Part shown: positions 9,773 to 18,807 of the stretch, piece after piece
Layout: each line of letters opens with the position of its first letter
Numbering within the stretch: position 1 is the first letter of the stretch
Assembly: GCF_003479605.1 (NCBI RefSeq)
Contig: NZ_QUHR01000008.1
Location: 1 to 64,000 of the forward strand
DNA: 64,000 nucleotides
Direction: 5' to 3'
From: Roseburia sp. AF12-17LB
GTDB taxonomy: Bacteria; Bacillota; Clostridia; Lachnospirales; Lachnospiraceae
Program-made: the position numbers and the translations under genes
Notes under the pieces: model-generated
Told to the model about the DNA's origin: nothing
Databases searched by the model: none
The model's input: the letters and a program-made list of their open reading frames with translations, nothing else

Positions 9773-9801
9773 GCATATTTTTATGTAAATAAGGACATCC
9801 T
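9773..9801 (+). promoter_or_regulatory. candidate sigma-F/sigma-G promoter of sigG
   Basis: GCATA (9773-9777), 15 nt, then GGACATCCT (9793-9801), about 50 nt before the sigG start. This resembles the forespore-type consensus (GYATA, about 16 nt, GGNNANNNT). In Bacillus subtilis sigG is read from a sigma-F promoter and then by sigma-G itself, so a forespore promoter is expected here. The match is by eye. Confidence 0.5.
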
Positions 9802-9852
9802 TTCTGTATCAGCCAATGGCTGCAAAAACATTTTAACCCGGAGGTACGCATC

Positions 9853-10638
9853 ATGTCCGTCTACAAAGTTGAAATCTGCGGCGTAAATACCGCAAAGCTT
9901 CCAATCCTAAAGGAAGAAGAAAAGGCTGCTCTATTTGCCAGAATCAAACAGGGGGATATGACTGCAAGGGAAACATATATCAAAGGGAATCTTCGTCTGG
10001 TCTTAAGTGTGATTAAACGTTTTTCCGGAAATCAGGAAAATATTGATGACCTCTTTCAGATTGGATGTATCGGACTGATTAAGTCCATTGACAATTTTGA
10101 TGATACACTGGGGGTAAAATTTTCCACCTATGCCGTTCCTATGATTATTGGCGAAATCCGCCGCTATCTGCGGGATAACAACAGCATCCGTGTCAGCCGT
10201 TCCCTGCGGGATACTGCCTATAAAGCCATTCATGCCAAAGAAATCCTGATGAAAAATTCCATGCAGGAGCCTACTTTACAGGAAATTGCAAAAGAAGCCG
10301 GACTTACCAAAGAGGAAATCGTCTATGCCCTAGATGCCATTCAAAGTCCGGTCAGTCTTTATGACCCGGTCTATACGGATGGTGGTGATACACTCTATGT
10401 GATGGATCAGATTAGTGATAAAAAGAATAAAGAAGATAACTGGGTGGAAGGGCTTGCCCTTTCCGATGCAATGAACCGGCTCAACGACAGAGAAAATCAT
10501 ATCGTTAAGCTACGGTTCTTTGAAGGCAAAACCCAGATGGAGATTGCTGATGAGATTCATATTTCCCAGGCTCAGGTCAGCCGTCTGGAAAAAACTGCTC
10601 TAAAGACTATGAAAAATTATCTTGCCCTGCATACCTGA
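9853..10638 (+). CDS. sigG: RNA polymerase sporulation sigma factor SigG
   Basis: Directs late forespore transcription during endospore formation. It has 261 residues. The N-terminal KVEICGVNTAKLPIL is characteristic of SigG and separates it from SigF. Region 2 includes DLFQIGCIGLIKSIDNFD and KFSTYAVPMIIGEIRRYLRD, region 3 follows, and region 4 has the helix-turn-helix EIADEIHISQAQVSRLE near the C-terminus. GGAGGT precedes the ATG. It is the only clear sporulation gene in the window and stands apart from spoIIA or sigE-spoIIGA. Its last 22 nt overlap the 3' end of bioY on the other strand. Confidence 0.93.
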   Translation: MSVYKVEICGVNTAKLPILKEEEKAALFARIKQGDMTARETYIKGNLRLVLSVIKRFSGNQENIDDLFQIGCIGLIKSIDNFDDTLGVKFSTYAVPMIIGEIRRYLRDNNSIRVSRSLRDTAYKAIHAKEILMKNSMQEPTLQEIAKEAGLTKEEIVYALDAIQSPVSLYDPVYTDGGDTLYVMDQISDKKNKEDNWVEGLALSDAMNRLNDRENHIVKLRFFEGKTQMEIADEIHISQAQVSRLEKTALKTMKNYLALHT

Positions 10639-11156
10639 GCTCTGATTTTTGGTGCAATTAAAATTGCCAGTGCCATTTTCACCAGGTCACCAGGAATAAA
10701 AGGAATTACACCAGCCCATAATGCTGCCATCATGTCCATCTTTGCTTCATAAGCAAGCCATGCTGTTCCTAACGCATAGCAGACAATCGTTCCAGCAATC
10801 ATTGCCAGCAGACACAAAAGCCATTTCTCAGTATATTTATCAATTACAATACCGGCAATGATTGCCATTGGAATAAATCCGATTAAATATCCACCGGTTG
10901 GGCCAAAAAGTTTCGCCGGTCCTGCAGTAAATCCTGAAAATACCGGTACACCAACCAGTCCAATCAGAAGGTAAATGACGTAGCTTAAAGTTCCAAGCTT
11001 CCATCCCAGCAGGTACAGTGAGAAATAGATAACCAGATTGGTAAGTGAAATCGGCACCGGACCAATTGGCAGTGAAAATGGTGCCAGAATACAGGTAATT
11101 GCTGTCATGATAGCAACCAGTGCCATCTGCTGTGTTGTTATTTTTCTTTTTTCCAT
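10617..11156 (-). CDS. bioY: biotin transporter BioY
   Basis: The S component of an ECF-type biotin uptake system; a membrane protein of 179 residues with six hydrophobic helices. Family marks include LTNLVIYFSLYLLG, FGPTGGYLIGF and the closing IPFIPGDLVKMALA. No ecfA/T genes or biotin synthesis genes are adjacent, so it probably shares a general ECF module elsewhere. The start ATG follows AGGAGC. Its end overlaps sigG tail to tail by 22 nt. A palindromic element ends about 100 nt upstream of its start. I looked for a BirA-type inverted repeat in the leader and did not find one. Confidence 0.93.
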   Translation of the reverse strand: MEKRKITTQQMALVAIMTAITCILAPFSLPIGPVPISLTNLVIYFSLYLLGWKLGTLSYVIYLLIGLVGVPVFSGFTAGPAKLFGPTGGYLIGFIPMAIIAGIVIDKYTEKWLLCLLAMIAGTIVCYALGTAWLAYEAKMDMMAALWAGVIPFIPGDLVKMALAILIAPKIRAQVCRAR

Positions 11157-11254
11157 AATAATGCTCCTATCATTGTGTTTTTTTCAGGCGATTATGAAAG
11201 GAAATACCCTATCATTCACTAAAATTTCAGCTATTCAAAAGACTATCTTTTAAG

Positions 11255-11630
11255 CCACCAGATGCTGCAATTCTAAACAGCATGTTTTCCTTTTTGCTAT
11301 GAAAACAGTCTTTCCAATGTTTGACAAGATAGCGGCGCTGTCCGTTGAAGGTACGGATGCATTAGAATGACTGTTAGGGGCACTTGGAATTTCGTCTGTC
11401 ACCCGGCAACGCTGGCACAGGGATGTGCCAGCGAGGCGCATCTGAACATGGATGTGAATATGCGCCGGTTGCCAGACGAATCCATATATGTTCCGAAATT
11501 CTTAGTGCCCCTTGCAGACGTTCGGCTGCATCCGTATTCAACGGACAGTGCCGCTATCTAAGTCAAAGCAACGGAAAGACAGTCTGCATTCAAGGAAAAC
11601 ATGCCGCTAAGAATTGCTGACATCTGGTGC
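11255..11630 (-). repeat. palindromic structured element, copy 1
   Basis: The whole 376-bp stretch between bioY and the trp terminator is one near-perfect palindrome: GCCACCAGATG at the left end matches CATCTGGTGC at the right. In its own (minus) orientation the core spans 11512-11376. P1 pairs 11493-11512 with 11376-11395, P2 pairs 11468-11473 with 11405-11410, P3 pairs 11461-11466 with 11435-11440, and P4 is 11411-11432. The P3 loop carries the invariant 17-mer (plus strand TGAACATGGATGTGAAT, 11443-11459). Outer arms repeat GACTGTCTTTCC and GATAGCGGC on both sides in inverted order. A related core is found at 29839-29975 and 59168-59306. Confidence 0.85.
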
Positions 11631-11705
11631 CGTATAAAATATAGTCCTTTGAATATCTGAATATTTTATTGGTAATATTGGTATTTCTTTTCGCAATCGC
11701 CTAAA

Positions 11706-11736
11706 AATACCCTATAGATTTTATCCATAGGGTATT
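11706..11736 (-). terminator. terminator of the trp operon
   Basis: AATACCCTAT (11706-11715) pairs with ATAGGGTATT (11727-11736). Read on the minus strand the hairpin ends in TATTTTTAG. It lies about 80 nt after the trpD stop. The rest of 11640-11819 shows nothing else. Confidence 0.7.
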
Positions 11737-11819
11737 ATATGGTATTCTGTCTTATATTGTCAACCTATATTTGCAAAAGGTTAACATTCCGTTTTTACGG
11801 TGCAGATTTATTTCTGTTT

Positions 11820-12833
11820 TTACGCTTCGTTTGATACCTTCACCAGCTCCGCTAACTTTCCTGCTGCTTTTCCGCTGTCGATTGCTTCTTTTGCAAGGGC
11901 GATTCCATCTTCTATGGTGGATGCTGCTCCACCAACATACAGGGTTGCTCCGGCATTCAGTAATACGATGTCACGTTTTGCGCCTTTTTCTTCTCCAGAG
12001 AGAATTTTCTTTGTGATAACGGCGTTTTCTGTTCCATCGCCACCACGCAGTTCTTCTAAAGAAGCACGTTTTAAACCAAACTGCTCCGGTGTTATGGTAA
12101 ATGTATTTACTTTCCCGTCCTTGATTTCAGATATTACGGTCTCGGTTGTGGTTGTGATTTCATCCATATTGTCTTTGCCGCTTACTACAAAGGCACGTTC
12201 AACGCCAAGCCTGCTCATGGCAAGGGCAATTTTTTCTGTCAGGGCTGCATCATAAACACCTACCACCATATTTTTTGCTCTGGAAGGATTGGCAAGAGGT
12301 CCTAAAATATTGAACACAGTACGCACACCCATTTCCTTTCTTGCCTGACCTACATATTTCATAGATTTGTTAAAGAGCTGTGCAAACATAAATCCGATTC
12401 CGGCTTTCTCCACGCAGGCTTCTACTTTTGCAGGCTCTGCCATAATATTTACGCCCAGTGCCTCTAATACATCGCCGGCTCCGCTCTTTGAAGAAATAGA
12501 ACGATTGCCATGCTTTGCCACCGGGAGTCCGGCTGCTGCAACGACAAATGCAGAAGTGGTAGACACATTAAAAGTATAAGTACAGTCTCCACCGGTGCCT
12601 ACCAGATCCACATAATCAGAAACCTTCGGTGAAATAGTATCTGCCTTATCCCGGAGTACTCCTGCAAACCCGGTTAATTCATCTAAGGTCTCACCTTTCA
12701 TACGAAGTCCCATTAAAAAAGCACCAATCTGAGCCTGGGATGCTTCCCCGCTTAATAAGATTTCCATTGCTGCTTTTGCCTGTTCTTCTGTTAAATCTTT
12801 TCCTTCTGCAACCAGTTCAATATATTCTTTCAT
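11820..12833 (-). CDS. trpD: anthranilate phosphoribosyltransferase
   Basis: Joins anthranilate to phosphoribosyl pyrophosphate, the second step of tryptophan synthesis. It is 337 residues with the PRPP-binding GTGGD motif (about 81-85) followed by TFNVST, the KHGNRS motif and the later DEITTT loop. It is separate from the glutamine amidotransferase, unlike the enterobacterial TrpGD fusion. It is the last gene of the operon, 14 nt after trpA. The common Firmicute order is E-(G)-D-C-F-B-A, so trpD has moved to the end. The reading frame is intact and GTAAAGGAG precedes the start. Confidence 0.96.
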   Translation of the reverse strand: MKEYIELVAEGKDLTEEQAKAAMEILLSGEASQAQIGAFLMGLRMKGETLDELTGFAGVLRDKADTISPKVSDYVDLVGTGGDCTYTFNVSTTSAFVVAAAGLPVAKHGNRSISSKSGAGDVLEALGVNIMAEPAKVEACVEKAGIGFMFAQLFNKSMKYVGQARKEMGVRTVFNILGPLANPSRAKNMVVGVYDAALTEKIALAMSRLGVERAFVVSGKDNMDEITTTTETVISEIKDGKVNTFTITPEQFGLKRASLEELRGGDGTENAVITKKILSGEEKGAKRDIVLLNAGATLYVGGAASTIEDGIALAKEAIDSGKAAGKLAELVKVSNEA

Positions 12834-12847
12834 CGCAAATTTCTCCT

Positions 12848-13639
12848 TTACTGATTCAGTTCTTTTTTAAATGTGCCACAATAAGTTCCAATTTTCTGTA
12901 AATCATAATCATTTTCTTCCATCAGCCTGATGAAATGTGAGCCTACAATCGCTCCATCGATAATATCCTTCATCGGTGCAACATCCTCTGCAGTACGGAT
13001 ACCAAAGCCCATCATAACAGGAATCTTTGATACTTCTTTTACACTGCCAAGATAATCAATTACACTCTTATGGAAGGTTGCTTCCTGTCCGGTTACACCC
13101 ATGGAAGATACGCAGTAAACAAATCCTCTTGCATCCTTTAAAATCTCAGGGATTCTGTCTTTCGAAACCGGAGATACCAGTTGGATAAGAATCGGTGCAT
13201 TTTCCTTCTGTAAAAATTCCTTTATCTCATCCTGTTCCTCTAATGGCAGATCCGGAATAATCAGTCCGTCTACTCCGCTTTCAATACATGCATCCACAAA
13301 GGCTTCCACACCATAGTGAAGTATGGTATTGTAATACATCATAAATACAATTGGAATCTCAATTTTTGCACTGCGAAGCTTTTTCATGGCTTCTAATACT
13401 TTCTTTAAATTCACACCTTTTAAGATGGCATGATAGGAAGCATCCTGAATAACCGGACCGTCTGCTACCGGGTCTGAAAATGGAATTCCAAGCTCGATGA
13501 TGTCTGTCCCCGCCTGCTCCTGTGTGCGGATAATCTCCTGCATTTTATCAAAGTCCGGCATTCCTGCTGTCATATATGTAATAAATGCTTTTTTGTTCTG
13601 TTCTTTTAACTGTGCTAATTTTTCTTCGATTCTGTTCAT
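12848..13639 (-). CDS. trpA: tryptophan synthase alpha subunit
   Basis: Cleaves indole-3-glycerol phosphate to indole and glyceraldehyde 3-phosphate and passes indole to TrpB through a tunnel. It is 263 residues, a TIM barrel. The catalytic pair is Glu49 (IIELGIPFSDP) and Asp60 (VADGP), in the same positions as in Salmonella TrpA. The phosphate-binding GFGIRT and GAIVGS loops are present near the C-terminus. It follows trpB by 10 nt, as usual for partners made in equal amounts. Confidence 0.97.
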   Translation of the reverse strand: MNRIEEKLAQLKEQNKKAFITYMTAGMPDFDKMQEIIRTQEQAGTDIIELGIPFSDPVADGPVIQDASYHAILKGVNLKKVLEAMKKLRSAKIEIPIVFMMYYNTILHYGVEAFVDACIESGVDGLIIPDLPLEEQDEIKEFLQKENAPILIQLVSPVSKDRIPEILKDARGFVYCVSSMGVTGQEATFHKSVIDYLGSVKEVSKIPVMMGFGIRTAEDVAPMKDIIDGAIVGSHFIRLMEENDYDLQKIGTYCGTFKKELNQ

Positions 13640-13649
13640 GCTGCACCTC

Positions 13650-14837
13650 CTAGTTTAAATAACCCTTTCCTGCAAGATAATCTGCAATTGTATTTACATC
13701 CTTGTCGCCTCTTCCGGAAAGGCAAACCACCATAATATCATCCGGCTTCATTTTCTTCGCCTGCTTCTTTGCATATGCCACTGCATGGGCACTTTCGATT
13801 GCCGGTATGATACCCTCTAATTTACAAAGCTCCATTAATGCATCCATGGCTTCATCATCCTTGATTGCAACATATTCTGCTCTGCCGCTGTCCTTAAGAT
13901 AGGCATGCTCCGGTCCAACCCCCGGATAATCCAGTCCTGCGGAAATGGAATGGGCAAGCTGCACATTTCCATCCTCATCCTGTAATAAATAGGAACGCAT
14001 ACCATGTAATACGCCAGGCTCGCCCAATGCCATGGCACTGGCATGCTCCCCTGTCTCAATTCCCTTTCCGGCAGCTTCTACACCAATCAGTTTTACATCC
14101 TTTTCTTCAATAAAATCTGCAAACATTCCGATAGAATTAGAACCTCCGCCAACACATGCCATAACCACATCCGGCAGTCTTCCTTCCTGCTCTAAAATCT
14201 GTTTCTTTGCTTCTTTGCTGATGACGCTCTGGAAATATTTTACCATCTTCGGATAAGGATACGGTCCAACAGCGGAACCGATTACATAAAAGGTATCCTC
14301 TGCGGTTTTTGCCCAGGTACGAATTGCCTCATTGGTAGCATCCTTTAAGGTATTACTTCCGGATGTAACCGGCACTACTTTAGCTCCCAGCATTTCCATA
14401 CGCATTACATTCAGCGACTGACGTTTCATATCCTCCGCTCCCATATATACGGTACATTCCATATTAAAAAGAGCTGCTCCGGTTGCAGTTGCCACACCAT
14501 GCTGACCGGCTCCGGTTTCTGCGATTACCTTGGTTTTTCCCATTCTCTTTGCCAGAAGAATCTGACCGATTACGTTGTTAATCTTATGGGCTCCGGTATG
14601 GTTTAAATCCTCTCTTTTTAAATAAATCTTTGTTCCATATGCCTCACTCAGACGGCTGGCAAAATAAAGTGGTGTCTCTCTTCCTACATATTGTTTCAGA
14701 TAATAGTCCACTTCCTTTAAAAATTCTTCATCCTTTGTATACTTTTCAAAAGCATCATCCAACTCTTTTAAAGTATTCATCAATGATTCTGCTACATACT
14801 GTCCACCAAATGCTCCATAATAACTCTTCTTATTCAT
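13650..14837 (-). CDS. trpB: tryptophan synthase beta subunit
   Basis: PLP enzyme that condenses indole with serine to give tryptophan. It is 395 residues. The PLP lysine is Lys85 in HTGAHKINN, and the phosphate-binding GGGSNS loop and the C-terminal SGRGDKD are present. The sequence is of the TrpB1 type that works with TrpA, not the stand-alone TrpB2. Its start overlaps the end of trpF by 8 nt. Confidence 0.97.
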   Translation of the reverse strand: MNKKSYYGAFGGQYVAESLMNTLKELDDAFEKYTKDEEFLKEVDYYLKQYVGRETPLYFASRLSEAYGTKIYLKREDLNHTGAHKINNVIGQILLAKRMGKTKVIAETGAGQHGVATATGAALFNMECTVYMGAEDMKRQSLNVMRMEMLGAKVVPVTSGSNTLKDATNEAIRTWAKTAEDTFYVIGSAVGPYPYPKMVKYFQSVISKEAKKQILEQEGRLPDVVMACVGGGSNSIGMFADFIEEKDVKLIGVEAAGKGIETGEHASAMALGEPGVLHGMRSYLLQDEDGNVQLAHSISAGLDYPGVGPEHAYLKDSGRAEYVAIKDDEAMDALMELCKLEGIIPAIESAHAVAYAKKQAKKMKPDDIMVVCLSGRGDKDVNTIADYLAGKGYLN

Positions 14838-15441
14838 GTTCTCTCACCTTTCTTACAAATGCTTCTACTTTTTTATAATCTTTTCCATGTTCTCCTTCTA
14901 CCGAAGAACTGACATCTACTACATCAGGTTCAAATAACCGGATACCTTCTTCTACATTTTCACTGCTTAAGCCGCCGGCTAAAATAAATGGTATCCTTCT
15001 TTCCTGCCATTCCCTTCTTTTTTTCATCGGAAAATCCTGCCAGGAAAAAGTCTTTCCACTGCCATATTCCGGTGCGTCTAATAAAATGCCTGAAGTACCA
15101 TCCAGAACATTTATTTCTTCTGCTTCTTTCCTGCTTCGCACCTGATATGCTACCCAGACCGGAATTTTAAGATTTTCAGGGAATTCCTGCATCTTATGAA
15201 TCTGCAGAATATCAAAACCTGCTTCTATGATTTCATCTATCAAATCCAGTGCCGGATTTACAGTAACTGCCACAGTTTTAATAGAAGGCTTCAAATGTTT
15301 CTTAATTTCTTTTGCCTGCTCTATCGAAACGTTTCGTTTGCTTTTTTCAAAGAATACAAAGCCTGCATAATCTACCTGCATCCGGTTCAGCACTTCTGTC
15401 TCAGATTCTCTTGTGATGCCACAAATCTTAATCTTTGTCAT
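14830..15441 (-). CDS. trpF: phosphoribosylanthranilate isomerase
   Basis: Isomerises phosphoribosylanthranilate to CdRP, step three of the pathway. It is 203 residues, a TIM barrel, with the catalytic Cys in KICGITR at the N-terminus. The general-acid Asp lies in [13 protein letters not shown], and the phosphate loop is [10 protein letters not shown]. The product ends in VRKVREHE. It overlaps the trpB start by 8 nt and follows trpC by 11 nt, so all three are one translational block. Confidence 0.95.
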   Translation of the reverse strand: MTKIKICGITRESETEVLNRMQVDYAGFVFFEKSKRNVSIEQAKEIKKHLKPSIKTVAVTVNPALDLIDEIIEAGFDILQIHKMQEFPENLKIPVWVAYQVRSRKEAEEINVLDGTSGILLDAPEYGSGKTFSWQDFPMKKRREWQERRIPFILAGGLSSENVEEGIRLFEPDVVDVSSSVEGEHGKDYKKVEAFVRKVREHE

Positions 15442-15452
15442 GCCATTTCTCC

Positions 15453-16265
15453 TTACTTTGCGGCTTCCTTATAAACCTGTTTCCAGTGGGCTGCCAGTGC
15501 CTTGGGATTTTCATGTTCCATAAATGCTCTTCCGATTAAGAATCCGCTGACACCGCAATCTGCAAGATATGCCACATCATCATCTCTTACAATTCCGCTT
15601 TCTGCGATTAAGAGTTTATCCTTTGGCACCATCTTAGAAAGTGTTTTGGTTCGTTCCAGCGAAATGGTAAAATCTTTAAGATTACGGTTGTTGATTCCAA
15701 TGATGTCTGCATCCAGCTTCAATGCCCGTTCCATTTCCCATTCATCATGGGTTTCCACCAGTACATCTAACTTTAATTCCTTTGCAAGCTGATAAAAGTC
15801 ATACATTTCCTTGTCATCTAAGATTGCTGCTATCAGTAATACCGCATCTGCATCAATGGCTTTTGCTTCATAAAACTGATATTCCTCAATCATAAAATCC
15901 TTCCGTAACATTGGAAGCGGAGTCAGATTTCTTACTTTCCGGAAATAATCAGTATTTCCAAGAAAATGCTTCTCTTCTGTCAGGCAGGATACCGCATCCA
16001 CAGAAGCGGTATAATCTTCCATCCGCTCTTCCAATGTAATCCTGCTTTCTATCTTTCCAAGGCTTGGGGATGCATTTTTAAATTCTCCGATAATGGAAAG
16101 TCCATCTTTGGCAAGATTCTGATAAAAGCTTCTTATCTTTTCTTTCTTTGCCGCCTCTTCTCTTAACTTCTCTTCCGCTAATGTCCGCATCACGGTCAGA
16201 TCTGTTTTCTGCTTATCACGAAATAGCTGCTCTCTTTTATCTGCAACAATTTCATCTAATATCAT
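15453..16265 (-). CDS. trpC: indole-3-glycerol phosphate synthase
   Basis: Closes the indole ring by decarboxylating CdRP. It is 270 residues, a TIM barrel with an N-terminal helical extension. Characteristic segments are FKNASPSLG (about 62-70), RKDFMIEEYQ with the catalytic Lys, GINNRNLKDF and AESGI. It is a stand-alone enzyme, not fused to TrpF as in E. coli. It lies 3 nt downstream of trpG. Confidence 0.96.
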   Translation of the reverse strand: MILDEIVADKREQLFRDKQKTDLTVMRTLAEEKLREEAAKKEKIRSFYQNLAKDGLSIIGEFKNASPSLGKIESRITLEERMEDYTASVDAVSCLTEEKHFLGNTDYFRKVRNLTPLPMLRKDFMIEEYQFYEAKAIDADAVLLIAAILDDKEMYDFYQLAKELKLDVLVETHDEWEMERALKLDADIIGINNRNLKDFTISLERTKTLSKMVPKDKLLIAESGIVRDDDVAYLADCGVSGFLIGRAFMEHENPKALAAHWKQVYKEAAK

Positions 16266-16268
16266 GTT

Positions 16269-16838
16269 CTATATCCTCCCATTCAAGAAATTCTCTATCA
16301 TACGCTTTCCATGCTGTGTATAAATGGATTCCGGATGGAACTGTAATCCAGCTACCGGATAATCTTTATGGCGCATTGCCATGATTTCTCCATCCTCTGT
16401 CTCCGCCGTTACCACAAGGCACTCCGGAAGACTATCTTTCTGAACAGCCAGGGAATGATATCTTGCCACCTGAATCGGGCTTTCAATTCCCTGAAAGATT
16501 CCTGTGCCGTCATGGGCAATCAGGGACTGTTTTCCATGATATAATTCCTTTGCATAGCTCACTACGCCGCCAAAGGCTTCCCCGATACACTGATGTCCTA
16601 AGCAGATGCCAAGGATTGGAATTGTCTTATAAAATTCCTTCACCACATCCATACAGATGCCGGCATCCTTCGGTGCTTTTGGTCCCGGAGAAAGAATGAT
16701 GCGTTCCGGGTTTATGGTGCGGATTTCTTCTATTGTAATCTTGTCATTCCGTTTTACGATAATGTCCTTCGTAAAAGTTCCTATATACTGATACAGGTTA
16801 TAGGTAAATGAATCGTAGTTATCAATCAGCAGTATCAT
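16269..16838 (-). CDS. trpG: anthranilate synthase glutamine amidotransferase subunit
   Basis: Releases ammonia from glutamine for TrpE. It is 189 residues, a class I amidotransferase with nucleophile Cys79 in GICLGHQC and the His/Glu pair in LQFHPES near 167-172. It may also serve PabB in folate synthesis, as in many Firmicutes; nothing here decides that. It overlaps trpE by 4 nt (ATGA), which suggests coupled translation of the two partners. Confidence 0.95.
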   Translation of the reverse strand: MILLIDNYDSFTYNLYQYIGTFTKDIIVKRNDKITIEEIRTINPERIILSPGPKAPKDAGICMDVVKEFYKTIPILGICLGHQCIGEAFGGVVSYAKELYHGKQSLIAHDGTGIFQGIESPIQVARYHSLAVQKDSLPECLVVTAETEDGEIMAMRHKDYPVAGLQFHPESIYTQHGKRMIENFLNGRI

Positions 16839-18241
16839 AAGTTCTCCTCCTCAACCAAAGTCTTTGCCAATGCCATTACTTTATTGCAGCATTCATAATA
16901 TTCATTTTCCGGTACGGAATCTGCTACGATTCCGGCTCCTGCCTGAAGGTATACCTCATTTCCTTTCTTTACCATGGTCCGGATTGTAATACAGAAATCC
17001 ATGTCTCCACCGAAATCAATATATCCGGTTGCTCCACCATATAAGCCTCTTCGTACACTTTCTAATTCATCAATGATTTCCATGGCCCGAATCTTTGGTG
17101 CTCCGCTTAAGGTTCCTGCCGGAAGGAAGGATGCCACCAAATCTAATGGATGGGATTCTCCTTTCTTGCGTCCCTCTACCTGGGAAACAATATGCATTAC
17201 ATGGGAATAATTCTGTACTTCCATAAACTGTGTTACCTTTACGGTTCCAAATTCACTGATTCTTCCCATATCATTTCTTGCAAGGTCTACTAACATAACA
17301 TGTTCTGCCCGCTCTTTTTCATCGGAAAGTAGTTCATCCCGCAGCCGTTTGTCTTCTGCTTCATCTTTTCCTCTCTTCCGGGTTCCTGCAATCGGACAGG
17401 TGAACACTTTATTTCCCTGCTTCTTTACAATCATTTCCGGTGAACTTCCGATTACTTCAAAGGTTCCGTAATTAAAATAATAAAGATATGGAGAAGGATT
17501 TAATTCTCTTAATTCCTTATATAATTCAAAACCGGTCTGTCTGGTTTCAATCGTCCAGCGCTGTGACAATACGGTCTGGAACACATGACCTTCTCTGATA
17601 TAATATTTGATTTTCTCTACCTTTTCGCCATATTCTTCGATACTGTCTGACTTCTTAATAATTTTTCCATCGTGGTAGAAGTTCCGTTTGCATTCCTTCT
17701 TCTCCATGGCTTTCTTTATCATCTGTCCTGCCTTTTCCATTGCCTGCTCTCTTCCTTCTTCCGAAGGCTCTTCTAATACTACAGCAGTCAGTGTTTCTGC
17801 TACATGGTCTACCATAAGGAAAGAAGTCATCAACATCATCTGTATGGTTTCGATTCCGATTTCATCCGGGTTATTGTCCGGAAGCACTTCAGAATATCTT
17901 ACGAAATCATATCCAAGATTTCCAACCAGTCCACCGGAGAAGGACAGCTCTTCATCTTCTTTTTCGATATGAAATTCACTGTAATATTCTTTCAGACGCT
18001 CCAGCGGATTTCCTTCTCTTACTTTCTCTGTGCCATCTGCTTTTGTAATCACCAGTGCATTTCCTCTTGATGTTACAATTTCTTCCGGCTCCATGCCAAA
18101 GAAAGTATAGCGGTCATAATTCTTATCGTAACTTTCTAACAGGAAGCCTTTTTTATCTCCTACCAGACTTTCGTACATGTCTGTTGATTTTTCATTGACA
18201 ATGCTCACTGTTTTTTTGAATACTTTTCTGTTTCTTACCAT
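16835..18241 (-). CDS. trpE: anthranilate synthase component I
   Basis: Converts chorismate and ammonia to anthranilate, the committed step. I place the start at the ATG at 18241 (468 residues) because AGGAGG lies 6 nt before it; an in-frame ATG two codons earlier touches the AGGAGG. The chorismate-binding core has [22 protein letters not shown], the [12 protein letters not shown] segment and the final IRTMV and QAGAGIV. The N-terminal part should hold the allosteric tryptophan pocket; I did not locate a classic LLES motif with certainty, although GFLLESYD is close. First gene of the operon behind a Trp T-box. Confidence 0.95.
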   Translation of the reverse strand: MVRNRKVFKKTVSIVNEKSTDMYESLVGDKKGFLLESYDKNYDRYTFFGMEPEEIVTSRGNALVITKADGTEKVREGNPLERLKEYYSEFHIEKEDEELSFSGGLVGNLGYDFVRYSEVLPDNNPDEIGIETIQMMLMTSFLMVDHVAETLTAVVLEEPSEEGREQAMEKAGQMIKKAMEKKECKRNFYHDGKIIKKSDSIEEYGEKVEKIKYYIREGHVFQTVLSQRWTIETRQTGFELYKELRELNPSPYLYYFNYGTFEVIGSSPEMIVKKQGNKVFTCPIAGTRKRGKDEAEDKRLRDELLSDEKERAEHVMLVDLARNDMGRISEFGTVKVTQFMEVQNYSHVMHIVSQVEGRKKGESHPLDLVASFLPAGTLSGAPKIRAMEIIDELESVRRGLYGGATGYIDFGGDMDFCITIRTMVKKGNEVYLQAGAGIVADSVPENEYYECCNKVMALAKTLVEEENL

Positions 18242-18289
18242 AATCATCCTCCTATAAACCGGCTTTATAAATGCTGCTCGTGCAAAGAA

Positions 18290-18647
18290 AAAGTCCCTGA
18301 CCGGAAAATGTTCTTTTCCAGTCAGGGACGCTTATCGCGTGGTGCCACCCATCTTCGCTATGTCTGCTTTTTACCTGCAAGTAACTAAAAAAGCGGATAT
18401 TTTCAATCAGAAAATATCCGCCACTAATTCAAACACAACCTCTTGGATACAGAAGTCTCCTTCGATATCCTCGTCCCTGTAACGTGGGAAAACGGCATCC
18501 GCTACTATTGTTCACTTTGCATCTGACAAATCCATTCCGAATAAACTATCTTACCGGCTTCCACCAACGCCGGCTCTCTGTAAAGAAATCATTTACCGTA
18601 CTACTTTTGCTCACTGATTTTATTTATTCAGTTCATTAATTGAGCAT
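18290..18647 (-). promoter_or_regulatory. T-box leader of the trp operon
   Basis: On the minus strand the T-box sequence GGGTGGCACCACGCG lies at 18336-18350. It is followed by a strong terminator: GTCCCTGACCGGAAAA (18293-18308) pairs with TTTTCCAGTCAGGGAC (18314-18329), with a U-run toward trpE. The specifier is TGG (Trp), minus-strand complement of 18532-18534, in the context GGAATGGATTTG. Uncharged tRNA-Trp would allow read-through into trpE. Confidence 0.95.
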
Positions 18648-18676
18648 AGTTTATCACTGTAAAGTGATGATGTCAA
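18648..18676 (-). promoter_or_regulatory. trp promoter with an embedded inverted repeat
   Basis: Minus strand TTGACA (18671-18676), 17 nt, TAAACT (18648-18653). The spacer holds the perfect inverted repeat ATCACT-4 nt-AGTGAT (18653-18668), placed where a repressor would block polymerase. The operator role is inferred from position only. Confidence 0.7.
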
Positions 18677-18807
18677 TGTATTTTTATAAATTTTTGATTT
18701 TTTTCTGTAAAAAAACGCAAAAAAAAGAAAAACATTGTCAAGCTGACTTTAATATGATACCTTAGTAGAGTGTAACCATTCACATAATATATGAAAAGGA
18801 GAAAGTT

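Noticed and set aside
11157..11254. BirA operator expected before bioY
   Set aside because: No TTGTTAAC-type inverted repeat was found in the leader.
11367..11561. Short open frames in the three elements that read NMDVN(M/L)RRL or NMDVNLHRL
   Set aside because: The similarity comes from the invariant 17-nt loop and P3/P2 stems. Frames differ in start, length and end, no RBS precedes them, and base changes follow pairing and not codon position. They are read antisense to the element. They could be annotated as proteins by mistake.
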